This document shows positions 16,968-26,617 of a stretch of 64,000 nt of DNA, one piece after another. The notes beneath the pieces were generated by a model. It did no database searches. It was not told where the DNA came from and saw nothing but the letters and a program-made list of their open reading frames with translations. Origin of the DNA: Terriglobia bacterium (lineage in GTDB: Bacteria > Acidobacteriota > Terriglobia > Terriglobales > Acidobacteriaceae); NCBI GenBank assembly GCA_020072815.1, contig JAIQGE010000005.1:1-64000 (forward strand), written 5' to 3'. The first letter of the stretch is position 1, and each line of letters opens with the position of its first letter. Both the position numbers and the translations under genes were made by a program.

Positions 16968-17779
16968 TGCTCCTTCGCCTTCAGTTTCTCCAGGTCCACG
17001 CTCTGCGTTGTGCTCACGGAGAAAAGATGATAGTTGGTGAAGCGGTGCACGTTTTTCCAATGTTGCTTGGCGGTATTCACTTCCACGGTGGCCTGGGCCG
17101 GCAGCCAATACGTGGCGTTGGGCGGAAACCCTACGGCCGCGTACTCAACTTCACTGCGCAGGCCCTTCAGACCAAGGTCTTCCAGGCTGGCGCCCAGTTC
17201 GGTTTCGATGTGTTCCACTACGCCGCTGGCCGGGTCAATGCGCGCAGTACCGGAAAAAGAAAGCGGGTATTCGCGCCCGCGCAGCAGAAGGGCGGCGGGC
17301 GTCGGGCGCCCTTTCACGTGCTGGAAATGCACCAGAGCGTAGACTTTGCCGTTGACGTGCACGTCCGGCAGCCTTTCAAACGTGAAGCTGGGCTGGTAAT
17401 AGGGATGGAAGACCAGCATCTGCGTGGCGAACCCGTTGGTCACCAGCAGCGACACGTTCTTCTTTCCGTGCGACTGCTTGAGTGCCTCCCGCGCTTCGTA
17501 CAGCACCGGTTCGTTGCCTTGGTTCTGCGCGAGGACCAGGTAGTCGAACGACGACTGCACGCGTTCTTCCGCTTTGCCCTTGAGATTCAGCTTCTCTTGC
17601 AGAACATCTTCGTTGCACTTGACGTCCGCCAGTTTGTCCAGGAAGCGGGCAGCGCTGGCGCCGGCGCGGTTCAGCAACTGTTCCAGCGTATCGGCTTGCG
17701 CCGCAGCCGTCTGCGCCGTCGCCAGCCACGCCGGTAACAATGCCAGCACGATTCTTACCGTCGCCTTGAATCTCATCAT
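16964..17779 (-). CDS. Secreted protein of unknown function in the cytochrome operon
   Basis: This 271-residue protein has a clear signal peptide (hydrophobic IVLALLPAWLATAQ, cleavage near AAAQA). The mature part includes ADVKCNEDVLQEKL, SSFDYLVLAQNQ, and a beta-rich C-terminal half (GVVEHIETELGASLEDLGLKG, ATYWLPAQATVEV). No haem motif is present and only one cysteine is visible. The pattern resembles outer-membrane lipoprotein carrier-like folds, but I cannot assign it. It overlaps its neighbours by 4 nt on both sides, so it belongs tightly to the porin-cytochrome operon, perhaps as an assembly or spacer protein. Confidence 0.75.
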   Translation of the reverse strand: MMRFKATVRIVLALLPAWLATAQTAAAQADTLEQLLNRAGASAARFLDKLADVKCNEDVLQEKLNLKGKAEERVQSSFDYLVLAQNQGNEPVLYEAREALKQSHGKKNVSLLVTNGFATQMLVFHPYYQPSFTFERLPDVHVNGKVYALVHFQHVKGRPTPAALLLRGREYPLSFSGTARIDPASGVVEHIETELGASLEDLGLKGLRSEVEYAAVGFPPNATYWLPAQATVEVNTAKQHWKNVHRFTNYHLFSVSTTQSVDLEKLKAKEQ

Positions 17780-20496
17780 TTGCGTCTCCCCGAATCAAAG
17801 CGATAGCCCATGGTCATAAGCCACTGGTCAAAATTCTGCTGGCTGCTGCGTTGCATGTTGAACCCTGACTCCAGGAAGTAGTGCCCGCCCAGGTTCAGGT
17901 CAATGGTGGACCCCAGCAGCTTGTAGTTGGTGGCCACGCCCAGGGACGAAACAAAATCCTGGCGGCCGGCGGTGACTTCAATTCTCACGGCTTCAGCGAA
18001 GCTGCGCGAGACGGAGGCCGCGCGATAGTTGCCCTGGCCAAACGAACTGGTGAACTTGGAGTAGCGAACGTCGCCCCGAATGCCGGTGAACCACAGCTTG
18101 GCCACCGTGACGCCGTAAAGCTGGTTGAGCGAACTCTTGGCGTCGCCGCTCTTGCTGCTCTGGCCGAAGTTGTTATACACGCTGATGCGGCCGGGAAGTT
18201 CCACGCGGGCGCCGGCGCTGAGTCCCTGGAACAGGAACTTGTCCAAGAGCCCGGTGCCGACCAGGTTGGCGTCAAAGGTGGGGACGTCGCGGAAGTAGTT
18301 GTGGTTCACGTCAAACGACAGCCGCGAAAACGGCTGGATACGCAGAGTGGCGAAGCTGCGGCTCAAGCCGTCCGTGGTGCCGCCGGTGGGAAGCCGCTGC
18401 TTGTCCGCCTGCGCAGAGTGGTAGATGGAGAGGAACCTTTTGTAGAACAGGCCGTTCTCAGAAAAAATAAACTGGCGGTCTTCGCGCCACTCAATGGCGC
18501 TTACGGCGATGCCCTCCGTGCTGGTGAAGCGGACGCTATCAAAGCTGCCGCCTTCAAAGGCGACAAACGATCCGGCCAGCCGGCGGTCCTGGTTGTAATC
18601 GAAGGAAGCAGGATCAGGCGTGGTGCCGCCGAAAATGCCGATCGTCGTATGTTTGCCCAGCTTGAGCCCTCCATAGCCGCCGTCAATGGTGTCCAGACTA
18701 GGCGCCCAGGGCAAATAGAGCCGACCGACGCCGGCGGTCCAATGCGATTGCGGGTTCACATACGTTAATCCGATGGTGTATGTGCGGTTGACCAGGTCGA
18801 ATACGCTTTGCGGCGCCGGCGAGGTGGTGGAGGCCGAGCGAATGTTGAGACGCCCGCGCCAATATCCATTCAAATTCCAGTAGGACCCGCCGATGCGAGT
18901 AATGTCTGCGCGCACCACGCCGCCGGTCTGCGAACTGTTGATCACCGTGCTGCCGCGGCTGCTGATGTATGTGTAGTCCAGCCCAATTCTTCCGCGCGCG
19001 CGATTCACTTCCGGCAGCGGCGGCTTGGGGACGCTCGCACGCACCTCTTCATCCAGCGGGTCGCCCTCTGAGAACGCGATCACCTGCGGATACTTGCGCG
19101 TGGGCCCCAGCGTGCGCATCTCGACCAGCTTGTCCTGATCGCCTTGCGAGAGCTGTGCGACGTCGCCGCGCTGGATGTCAGCGTTCTTGGTGCGGACCTC
19201 ACAGACCGCGGACGTGTTGGAGACCGAGACTACGGCAACTTCGGCGACGACCGGGCGGTTGGCGAGGTCACTGCCGTTGGCTGCGGGATCGCCCGCATGC
19301 TTCAGCGCAAGGACCATGCCTTCGGCCAGGCCCGCGCTCTTGCCGCCGTCAATGTACACCGCGTCTTCGGCGACGTATTTCACTTTGAAGTCTGTTTTCA
19401 GGGCTGCACTTGTGGCTGCCATGCCGGACACAGCTGCCGGGACAGCTTCTGGTTCCGCGACCGGGACCTCTGGTGACGATGGAGTGGCAACAGCCGCGCG
19501 CGTTTCGAGAGCCGGCTTGGCCGTGCTATTGGCTGAGTTGCTGGGCGATGCCGGAGGCTGAGCCGTCGCAACCGGTGCTGGCGCGGCGACAGGTCTCTTA
19601 GTTACTGCGGAAGCGATGGTGCTTGGAGCGGACTCAGCGCTGCTTGCAGGCGCGGGCGCGGTCTTAGATGCCGCGGCTGCTGTGATTGGCGCGATTGGGG
19701 AAGGTGGCGTGACATTTGCAGGGGCCGGAGGCTGCGGCGGAGTTGCATTAGCAACGCTGACTCCCGCATCTCGATTCGCTGGATTTGCCGCAGGCTTTTT
19801 GTCGGCCGCTACTGTGGCGGTTGGAGGTCCGGGATTTGCAGGAGGCTTGGCGGCTACTGTTGGATTCGCAACCGGTGAGGACGCAGGCGCAGCGGGTTGC
19901 TTCGCTGCCGTGGCAGTCGCGGGCGAATTCTTTTCACGCTTCCTGCGCGCTATTTCCCGTGCCGCGTCAGCGAGAGAAATTTGTCCGTCCGCAGGCGTGG
20001 GCGCCGGCGCCGCCTTGACCGGAGCAGGAGCGGAAGTGGTCTTGGCCGTCTCCTGGTCCATCTCAACCAGGGGCGCTTTGAAAACTGCATTGCGCCCGTC
20101 TTGAAGCAGGGGCGTTACGGGAAAGTTCGGCGTGCGCGTGTTCTTATCGTGGGCGACGACAACCAGAGTGGCAATATCGCCACGCCGGACGTCACCGCTC
20201 TGGGTGCGGACTTCGCATTGCGCCGACGTGCTGGACACCGACACGATCGTCAGCTTGGCGATGATGACACTGCCCTTGAATTCGCCATCGCCCGCGCCGG
20301 CGAGCACGCGGGCACGCTTGATGTTCAGCGTCATGCCGGCAGCGAGGCCGTCATTCTTGCCGCCGTCAATGTAGATGACGCGGTCGTCAACCTGTTTGAC
20401 CGCAAAGGTGGTGCGCGCCGCCGAGGCAGAATCTTGCGCTGCCAACAACGAATTCGCCCAAATAACTAGGCAAGCCAGTACTAAAAGGCGCCTCAT
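17776..20496 (-). CDS. Probable outer-membrane beta-barrel protein with duplicated N-terminal domain
   Basis: This 906-residue exported protein has a signal peptide in residues 1-20. Two related domains of about 85 residues (near 27-110 and 365-450) share VYIDGGK, G-L-A-x-G-M and S-x-T-S-A-x-C-E-V-R-T. They are separated by a very Ala/Pro/Thr-rich linker of about 230 residues. The last 400 residues alternate in a strand pattern (LDYTYISSRGSTVI, YRAASVSRSFAEAVRIEVTA) and end in a barrel-like strand, MTMGYRFDSG. This fits an outer-membrane barrel that could house the neighbouring cytochromes, as in porin-cytochrome complexes. The start ATG shares one base with the stop of the 31-haem gene. No haem motif is present. 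Confidence 0.8.
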   Translation of the reverse strand: MRRLLVLACLVIWANSLLAAQDSASAARTTFAVKQVDDRVIYIDGGKNDGLAAGMTLNIKRARVLAGAGDGEFKGSVIIAKLTIVSVSSTSAQCEVRTQSGDVRRGDIATLVVVAHDKNTRTPNFPVTPLLQDGRNAVFKAPLVEMDQETAKTTSAPAPVKAAPAPTPADGQISLADAAREIARRKREKNSPATATAAKQPAAPASSPVANPTVAAKPPANPGPPTATVAADKKPAANPANRDAGVSVANATPPQPPAPANVTPPSPIAPITAAAASKTAPAPASSAESAPSTIASAVTKRPVAAPAPVATAQPPASPSNSANSTAKPALETRAAVATPSSPEVPVAEPEAVPAAVSGMAATSAALKTDFKVKYVAEDAVYIDGGKSAGLAEGMVLALKHAGDPAANGSDLANRPVVAEVAVVSVSNTSAVCEVRTKNADIQRGDVAQLSQGDQDKLVEMRTLGPTRKYPQVIAFSEGDPLDEEVRASVPKPPLPEVNRARGRIGLDYTYISSRGSTVINSSQTGGVVRADITRIGGSYWNLNGYWRGRLNIRSASTTSPAPQSVFDLVNRTYTIGLTYVNPQSHWTAGVGRLYLPWAPSLDTIDGGYGGLKLGKHTTIGIFGGTTPDPASFDYNQDRRLAGSFVAFEGGSFDSVRFTSTEGIAVSAIEWREDRQFIFSENGLFYKRFLSIYHSAQADKQRLPTGGTTDGLSRSFATLRIQPFSRLSFDVNHNYFRDVPTFDANLVGTGLLDKFLFQGLSAGARVELPGRISVYNNFGQSSKSGDAKSSLNQLYGVTVAKLWFTGIRGDVRYSKFTSSFGQGNYRAASVSRSFAEAVRIEVTAGRQDFVSSLGVATNYKLLGSTIDLNLGGHYFLESGFNMQRSSQQNFDQWLMTMGYRFDSGRRK

Positions 20497-22850
20497 CAAC
20501 CTGCACTCCCTGTGCGATGGCATGAATAGCAATTCGTGCTGTTGTAAACGTAGTTGCGCACGCCGGAGTGATGAGCGTCTGTGGTCGTCTTGTCATGGGC
20601 GTGGCAGGAAACACAGGTAAAGACTGCATAATTCGCAGAGTTGGTGTGGCAATCAGCGCACGTCGTCCATTTGCCCGCGTGGGTGCCGGAGTAAATGGGG
20701 AACCAGGTGTGGTTGAAAGTGGCGCCAGTCCAGGCCGTGGTGTTATGGCACGTTTGGCAGGTGGTGGGGAATGCCGCCGCAATGTGGTTGGGATTGGTGG
20801 TGGCTGTGAAAACTGTCTTGTGACAAGAGTAGCAGTCGGTGGGAGTGCCGGCGTAGCGGCCTCCGACATGACAGTTGGCGCACGCCACGCTGGTGTGGGC
20901 GCCGGTCAAGGGGAACACGGTCTTGCTGTGGTCAAAGATGGAAGGCACCCACGCCGCGGTGTTGTGGCACACCTGGCAGTCCGTGGGGAAGCCGCTGGTC
21001 AGGTGGTTGGGAGTGGTGGTCTTCTGGAAGTTCGTCAGGTGGCATGAGACGCACGTGGTGCTCAAGCCGACGAAGACTCCGCTGGCATGACAATTGGTGC
21101 AGGTCAGCGTGGCGTGAAATCCGGTCAGCGGAAACAGAGTTTTGGAGTGGTCAAACGTGGCGGTGAGCCAGGTTGCCGTGCTGTGGCACACCGAGCAGTC
21201 CGTGGGGAAGCCCGCAGCCACGTGGTTGGGATTGGTGGTGGCCTGGAACGTGGTCAGGTGACAGGCACTGCAGCCGGTGGGCGTGGCGGAAAACGCTCCG
21301 CTGGTGTGACACTGGGCGCAGGTCGCGTTGACGTGGGCCCCCGTCAAAGGGAACTTGGTCATGGTGGTGTGGTTGAAGGTTGACGTCAGCCAAGTGGCCG
21401 TGGTGTGGCACTGCTCACAGGTTTGCGCGAAGCCGCCGGTTACGTGGTTGGGGTTCGTCGTCTTCTGGAAAGTGGACAGATGACAACCTGAACACTGCGT
21501 GGGCGTTGCGGCAAAGTTGCTGCCGGCAGCGTGGCACTGCGTGCATTGCAGCGCGATATGCGCCCCGGTCAGCGGAAACAACGTTTTAGAGTGATCAAAC
21601 GTCGCGTTCAGCCAGGTCGCGGTGGTGTGGCACTGCGCGCACGTCTGCGGGAACCCGGACGACGCGTGGTTGGGGTTCGTGGTCTGCTGGAAATTGGCCA
21701 GGTGGCATCCAACGCACTGCGTGGGCGCTGCAGCATAGTTTCCGCCCTGGGTATGGCACTGGGTGCACTGCACGGTCAGGTGCGCGCCGGTGAGCGGGAA
21801 AACGGTCTTGGAATGATCAAAGCTGGCGTTGCCCCAATTGGCGGTGCTGTGGCACTGCTCGCAGGTTTGCGGAATACCGTTGGAGGCGTGATTGGGGTTG
21901 GTGGTCGCCTGGAAGTTCGTCAGGTGGCACGACACGCACTGGGTCGAGAGGCCGACAAACACTCCACTCGAGTGGCATTGCGAGCACGTCGTGCTCACGT
22001 GCGCCCCGGTCAGCGGGAACTTGGTCATGGTGTTGTGATCAAATCTCACGCCCAGCCAGGTGGTGGTGCTGTGGCACATGGAGCATTCCTGCGAAAACCC
22101 GGCGCTGGCATGCGGCGGGTTCTTGGTGCCGTTGAAGTCGGTAAGGTGGCAGCTGACGCAAGCCGAGCGCGCGCCGGTAAAGACGTTGTTGGCATGGCAG
22201 GCGGTGCAATCCAGCTTGGCGTGCGCGCCGGTCAAGGCAAATCCGGTGAACTTGGCGTGGTCAAAACGCGCGCCCAGCCAGCTATCCATGGAGTGGCACT
22301 GCTGGCAATCCGTGCTGTAGCCGATTTTTACGTGGCTGGGGTTATTGGTGGCCGCGTACTCGGCGGAATGGCAGGAGTAGCAGCTTGTGGAAAGTCCCAC
22401 AAACTGCCCGCTGGCTGCGCCTTTGTGGCAGGAGTCGCACGTCAGCGGAGCGTGCGCCCCAATCAGCGGGAAGCGGTTCTGGTGCTGCTGAATGTCCTTG
22501 ATGGAAACGTTCCAGCCTTTGACCGAGTGGCACGATTCGCACTTGGCCCCCATCTGCCCGCGATGGATGTCGGCGTGGCATTCCGCGCATTTGTGGCCAA
22601 CGTTGGTAAACACCAACTTGGCGTGGCACTGCGTACAGCCGACCGACGCGTGCATACCGCGCAGAGGATAAGCAGTCTTGTTGTGATTGAAATCGGGTAC
22701 CGCACGGATCGGCTTCCAGCTCATGCTGGTGTGGCAGGACTGGCAGGCGATATTCAATGCGCCGTGCGGGCTACGGGTGGAAGCCGAGTCTTGCTTGGCC
22801 TGGCCCGAAAGCATCAGCGGCGCCAACAACGCAACTACAAAGAGCAACAT
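20496..22850 (-). CDS. Multihaem c-type cytochrome with 31 CxxCH motifs
   Basis: This 784-residue exported protein begins with a hydrophobic signal (LLFVVALLAPLMLSG). I count 31 CxxCH haem attachment sites. From about residue 110 to 700 the protein is a chain of repeats of about 70 residues, each with three CxxCH sites in the order D/E-C-x-x-C-H, FPLTGAH-x5-C-x-x-C-H and C-x-x-C-H-L-x-x-F, with DHSKT and TTNPNH between them. Such chains carry electrons over long distances in the periplasm or through the outer membrane. ATG 22850 has an AAGG site; GTG 22859 also reads in frame. It is followed directly by the barrel gene. Confidence 0.93.
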   Translation of the reverse strand: MLLFVVALLAPLMLSGQAKQDSASTRSPHGALNIACQSCHTSMSWKPIRAVPDFNHNKTAYPLRGMHASVGCTQCHAKLVFTNVGHKCAECHADIHRGQMGAKCESCHSVKGWNVSIKDIQQHQNRFPLIGAHAPLTCDSCHKGAASGQFVGLSTSCYSCHSAEYAATNNPSHVKIGYSTDCQQCHSMDSWLGARFDHAKFTGFALTGAHAKLDCTACHANNVFTGARSACVSCHLTDFNGTKNPPHASAGFSQECSMCHSTTTWLGVRFDHNTMTKFPLTGAHVSTTCSQCHSSGVFVGLSTQCVSCHLTNFQATTNPNHASNGIPQTCEQCHSTANWGNASFDHSKTVFPLTGAHLTVQCTQCHTQGGNYAAAPTQCVGCHLANFQQTTNPNHASSGFPQTCAQCHTTATWLNATFDHSKTLFPLTGAHIALQCTQCHAAGSNFAATPTQCSGCHLSTFQKTTNPNHVTGGFAQTCEQCHTTATWLTSTFNHTTMTKFPLTGAHVNATCAQCHTSGAFSATPTGCSACHLTTFQATTNPNHVAAGFPTDCSVCHSTATWLTATFDHSKTLFPLTGFHATLTCTNCHASGVFVGLSTTCVSCHLTNFQKTTTPNHLTSGFPTDCQVCHNTAAWVPSIFDHSKTVFPLTGAHTSVACANCHVGGRYAGTPTDCYSCHKTVFTATTNPNHIAAAFPTTCQTCHNTTAWTGATFNHTWFPIYSGTHAGKWTTCADCHTNSANYAVFTCVSCHAHDKTTTDAHHSGVRNYVYNSTNCYSCHRTGSAG

Positions 22851-23039
22851 CTGTTCCACCTTGGGTTCGCTCCGTCAGACGAAGTGGTTGAACAGAACCT
22901 GCGAAGTAGGCGTCGGGCGCGCACTCCTGCAAATTACATGCCGGGTATCTTAAAGCACCTGGGTCAGGATGCGTGAGTTACACATGGCCACCAGCGGACT
23001 CGGTTTTCGCCCATGGACGAAACAATGTGATATGGGTGG

Positions 23040-25001
23040 TCAACCGGACACCCTTGGCCCATGGCAGGCTGAGCATTCTTTTGGAGTAGGTAGGTAGAAA
23101 AGCACCTGTTTACCGTCGATTTCCCGAATACTCTTGTGACATGCAGTACATTGCACGCGCTCATGCGCGCCTTTGAGGGAGAAGGCAGTTTTCTCATGTT
23201 CAAACAGTGACGGCTTCCACTTGGCCACGCGGTGGCATTGTTCGCAAGCCGGGGTTGCGCCCTTGCGCGCAAACTGGCGAGCGTGCGGGTCCTGGTGGCA
23301 GCCTTCGCAGGTTCGAGGCGCGTCCTTGAACGACACATTGCGCAGGGTCACCTCGAGGTTCGGCGGCTTGTGGCACTGTATGCACGAGACGGCCTTATGC
23401 GCTCCGGCCAGCGGATATGCAGTCTGGTCGTGGTCGAACTTCGTCAGGTCCTTCCAGTCGCCCTGGCTGTGACACGACGCGCAGCCGGGGACGCGGCCGT
23501 CGGCTCTCTTCCTGGACATCTGTTCCTTGAACTGGCCGCGATGGGGATCCTGGTGGCAGGCCTGGCAAGTCATGTCCGTGAAGTGATAGGGCACGGGCGA
23601 TTTCTCGTTCTTGCGCTTGGCGGCATGGCACTCCATGCACGGCACGGCGATATGCGCTTCCACCAGCGGGAACTTGGTCTGCTTGTGACGGGCCAGCGTG
23701 AACGTGGAAGGAGCGAAAGTCTTGACCGTGTGACAGCTCTCGCACTTGTTGGAGAGAGGCGGGCCGGCGAACTGTGAGGCGTGCGCGTCCTGGTGGCAGT
23801 TGGTGCACAGAGCGAACTTGATTTTGAATTTAGTGGCCTTGCCCGCCGGGACATGACACTTGGCGCAATCCACTTTGATGTGCGCGCCTTCCAGGGGATA
23901 GCCGCTGGTCGCGTGGTCCTGCACCGTAAACTTGGCGGGCTTCCATCCCTCTACGGTGTGGCAGGACTCGCACTTGTCGCCGCCCTTACGCTTGGCGAAC
24001 TGGCCGTCATGCGGATCCGGCTTGTGGCAATCCGCGCAAAGCGCGAATGGCACCTTGGCTTTGAAATCTCCGCTGCGATGGCACTTGGCGCAGTCCACCG
24101 TCGCGTGCTTGCCGAGCAGTGGAAAACTGGTTTTGCTGTGATCGAACTGCGAACTCAACCCGGCAGCAGAAAGCTGCTTCCAGCCCGCGGTGGAGTGGCA
24201 GGAAGCGCAGTCTTTCTTGAACGCGCCTTTGTGCGGGTCAGCGTGGCATGCTGCGCACGACGCAAAATTGATACCCGTGTACTTGGCTGAGCGGCCCGGC
24301 TCAACCGGTTTGTGACATTTGGCGCAGGCGACCTTGGCATGTTCGCCCGTGAGCGAATAACGCGTGTTGGCGTGGTTGAACCTGGTCACGTCCTTCCAGT
24401 CGGCTGTATTGTGGCAGGCCAAGCAATCTTTTTTCAGTTGGCCTTGATGGAAATCCTTGTGGCACGAAAGGCACGCAGGTGAAAGCCCCAGGAAGCTGCG
24501 GTTCTGGTCTTTCTGTTTGATCAGCTCCTTGAACTCGGGCTGAATGAAGGCAGAGTTGTGGCATTGACTGCACCTGATGGACGCATGTTTGCCATCCAGC
24601 CTGTAGCCGGCTTTGTTGTGGTCGAACTTCTCCTGCGAAGGGTCCCACCGGATAAGCTGGAAGTTTTCTCCGTTGTGTTCAGAATGGCAGCGGGCACAAT
24701 CTTTGTTGGGATTGTCTTTCTTCACCACGCCTGCGTGGAACCCCAGACCTGCAGTAAGACGGCGATTGATCTCCGTGTGGCAGTCCAGGCATTTGAGCGC
24801 ACCGCCTCCGCCGACTTTGTGGCAGTTGGCGCATTGCGTCACGCCGGAGAGCGACTGGTGGGCCTTGGAAAGCGGGCCGGGAGAAATCTGGGCGTGGAGG
24901 CGGCTGCCTCCCCAAGTGGCCAGAGACAGCAAGGTGAGTGCTACTGCGAAACTCTTGGTTCGCCATGCGAATGACAATGGCCCGCTACTCCAGGTCGGCA
25001 C
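23040..25001 (-). CDS. Multihaem c-type cytochrome with 23 CxxCH motifs
   Basis: This 653-residue exported protein has an N-terminal signal (SFAVALTLLSLATWGGSRLHA) and 23 CxxCH motifs. It is rich in lysine and uses the same repeat logic as its neighbour, with recurring FDH, Y/F-P-L-x-G-x-H and C-x-x-C-H-x-D-P-H-x-G-Q-F blocks. The many DPH and HQD segments could supply distal histidines for bis-His haem ligation (inference). The start is a GTG at 25001, without a convincing ribosome site. About 190 bp separate it from the 31-haem gene, so it may have its own transcript. It probably acts as the periplasmic partner. Confidence 0.92.
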   Translation of the reverse strand: MPTWSSGPLSFAWRTKSFAVALTLLSLATWGGSRLHAQISPGPLSKAHQSLSGVTQCANCHKVGGGGALKCLDCHTEINRRLTAGLGFHAGVVKKDNPNKDCARCHSEHNGENFQLIRWDPSQEKFDHNKAGYRLDGKHASIRCSQCHNSAFIQPEFKELIKQKDQNRSFLGLSPACLSCHKDFHQGQLKKDCLACHNTADWKDVTRFNHANTRYSLTGEHAKVACAKCHKPVEPGRSAKYTGINFASCAACHADPHKGAFKKDCASCHSTAGWKQLSAAGLSSQFDHSKTSFPLLGKHATVDCAKCHRSGDFKAKVPFALCADCHKPDPHDGQFAKRKGGDKCESCHTVEGWKPAKFTVQDHATSGYPLEGAHIKVDCAKCHVPAGKATKFKIKFALCTNCHQDAHASQFAGPPLSNKCESCHTVKTFAPSTFTLARHKQTKFPLVEAHIAVPCMECHAAKRKNEKSPVPYHFTDMTCQACHQDPHRGQFKEQMSRKRADGRVPGCASCHSQGDWKDLTKFDHDQTAYPLAGAHKAVSCIQCHKPPNLEVTLRNVSFKDAPRTCEGCHQDPHARQFARKGATPACEQCHRVAKWKPSLFEHEKTAFSLKGAHERVQCTACHKSIREIDGKQVLFYLPTPKECSACHGPRVSG

Positions 25002-25031
25002 TGAAAATCAAACGGTCAGTGCTGAGTTCCG

Positions 25032-26345
25032 TCAAGAATTCTTGAGCTGCCGGCGCAACAGCGATTCCAGTCCGGCCTTGGACGCTTGATACTCCTGTGG
25101 TGAAATCTTGCCAAGAAGGCGGTCAGTTTCCAGCTGGAACAACTCTTCCTTGATCACATCCAGCATGCTGGCGGCGCCCGCAGGCGGCGACGAAGTTCGC
25201 TGACCATCTTGCCGCGTTCCGCGCCGTGAAGACGTTGCCGGACTTGAGCCCGGCTCAGACGCCGCCATTCCAGCCTGGGCCAAGGCGTTCTTCTTTCGCA
25301 TGGCAAACCACGCCCCACCGGCTATGATCACTGCCACTCCGCCAATCACATACCAGCGCAATCCGCTCAAAGGATCGGCAGAATTGTTCGGTGGCCCCAA
25401 GCCGCCTCCGGATCCAGCTTGCGGTCCACCCTGAGTTGGTACCCGAGCGCCGCCTTGCTTCGCTTCCATCGGGGCAGAACCTTCCCCGGAAACTGAGAAC
25501 TGCAACGTCCTCCCCGCAGGGACGCTCTTGGCCACGAAAGTGGCCATGCCGGACTCTTCCTGCGCGGTCAGAAAGTCCTCACCCCTGGCCTTGAACTGCA
25601 TGCTCTTGGGCAGCATGATGCCTATCTCCGCCGTGAGCATGTCAGGCTTGATGACAAAATCCTGCGATCCACCGTAAGGAAGGGTATAAGTGACCTGGAA
25701 CTGCGACTGTCCGGGGCGCAGCGGATTGTCAAAGGCGTAGTGGCCTTTTTGCTTCGTGGGAACGGGCATGCTGGAGAGAGGCATGCCGCCGGGACGCAGA
25801 AACGAGCCCTCCTTCAGTTGCGCGCCGTCAGGAAGCACGATCTCAAAAGTGCGGTCGCCAGCCTTGGTGCGCGGCGGTTTGGACTCATTGCGAAGGGTGT
25901 AGCTTTCCCTGACCTCCAGTTGACCGCCGCCGGCCTGGAGTTGGAAAATGTGCGCCTCGGCGATCAAATGGTCCACCTGCATCGCGGCGTCGTAAATGCT
26001 GATGTCGGCGGTGGTGGTCCCGGGCGGCACCTGGCGGAAGTAGCTGGCGCCCTGATAATCAACGCGAATCAAATGCGGGACGCTCACATCATTGAACTCG
26101 AAACTAAAGTGGCCTTGGCCATCTGTCCGGACGCGGCCGGCTTCTTCCATGCCACCGGCCAGCGATAGCAACACGACTTCAGTGCCCGAAGCCGGCTTGT
26201 TGGTGGTTCCGTTGGTGACCGTGCCGGTGATCTGCGCGGCAAAGGCTTGTCCGGCAAAAATATTGGCGGAGAATGCGCAAGCGGCCAGCAGCCAGCAGCG
26301 CGCGTTCAGAAAGATTCTTGTTTTGAAGCACAAGTGGTTTTTCAA
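25032..26345 (-). CDS. Membrane-anchored protein with Ig-like/carboxypeptidase-regulatory domain
   Basis: This 437-residue exported protein has a signal peptide (LLAACAFSANIFAGQAFA), a carboxypeptidase-regulatory-like beta sandwich (ITGTVTNGTTNKPASGTEVVL, about 40-110), and a long beta-rich middle. A transmembrane helix (YVIGGVAVIIAGGAWFAM) precedes a cytoplasmic tail ending in a helical segment (MLDVIKEELFQLETDRLLGKIS). It lies 30 nt upstream of the 23-haem gene and may anchor or sense the conduit. No ATG fits the signal peptide: TTG 26345 is used here, TTG 26333 is an alternative, and the open frame to 26507 is probably untranslated. Confidence 0.75.
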   Translation of the reverse strand: MKNHLCFKTRIFLNARCWLLAACAFSANIFAGQAFAAQITGTVTNGTTNKPASGTEVVLLSLAGGMEEAGRVRTDGQGHFSFEFNDVSVPHLIRVDYQGASYFRQVPPGTTTADISIYDAAMQVDHLIAEAHIFQLQAGGGQLEVRESYTLRNESKPPRTKAGDRTFEIVLPDGAQLKEGSFLRPGGMPLSSMPVPTKQKGHYAFDNPLRPGQSQFQVTYTLPYGGSQDFVIKPDMLTAEIGIMLPKSMQFKARGEDFLTAQEESGMATFVAKSVPAGRTLQFSVSGEGSAPMEAKQGGARVPTQGGPQAGSGGGLGPPNNSADPLSGLRWYVIGGVAVIIAGGAWFAMRKKNALAQAGMAASEPGSSPATSSRRGTRQDGQRTSSPPAGAASMLDVIKEELFQLETDRLLGKISPQEYQASKAGLESLLRRQLKNS

Positions 26346-26617
26346 TCTGTCAGTTCCCGTCGCATGAGTAAAGAGATGACTTGCCTGTTTCAACCCTTTT
26401 AGTACATCACAGCACGGGCGGTAAAGAAAAATCTCGGGAACCAGCCGGCAGGTGACGAACGTCTGCGCCGCGGCACCAATTGGTACAAGACCCCGGCATG
26501 GCAACACGGCATGATCAGCGGGAAAGGCAAAGAATTTCTGGACGGTTCCAACAATTCAGAGGGCGCGTCGGGGCCTGGTCCTTGAACTCATCTGATCTCT
26601 TGCTCAGCCGCAAGTTC

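Noticed and set aside
21531-22976. 481-residue plus-strand frame over the 31-haem cytochrome
   Set aside because: It is the antisense of a repetitive, GC-rich coding array; its own sequence is a low-complexity Arg/Gly/Val repeat with no family signature and no ribosome site.
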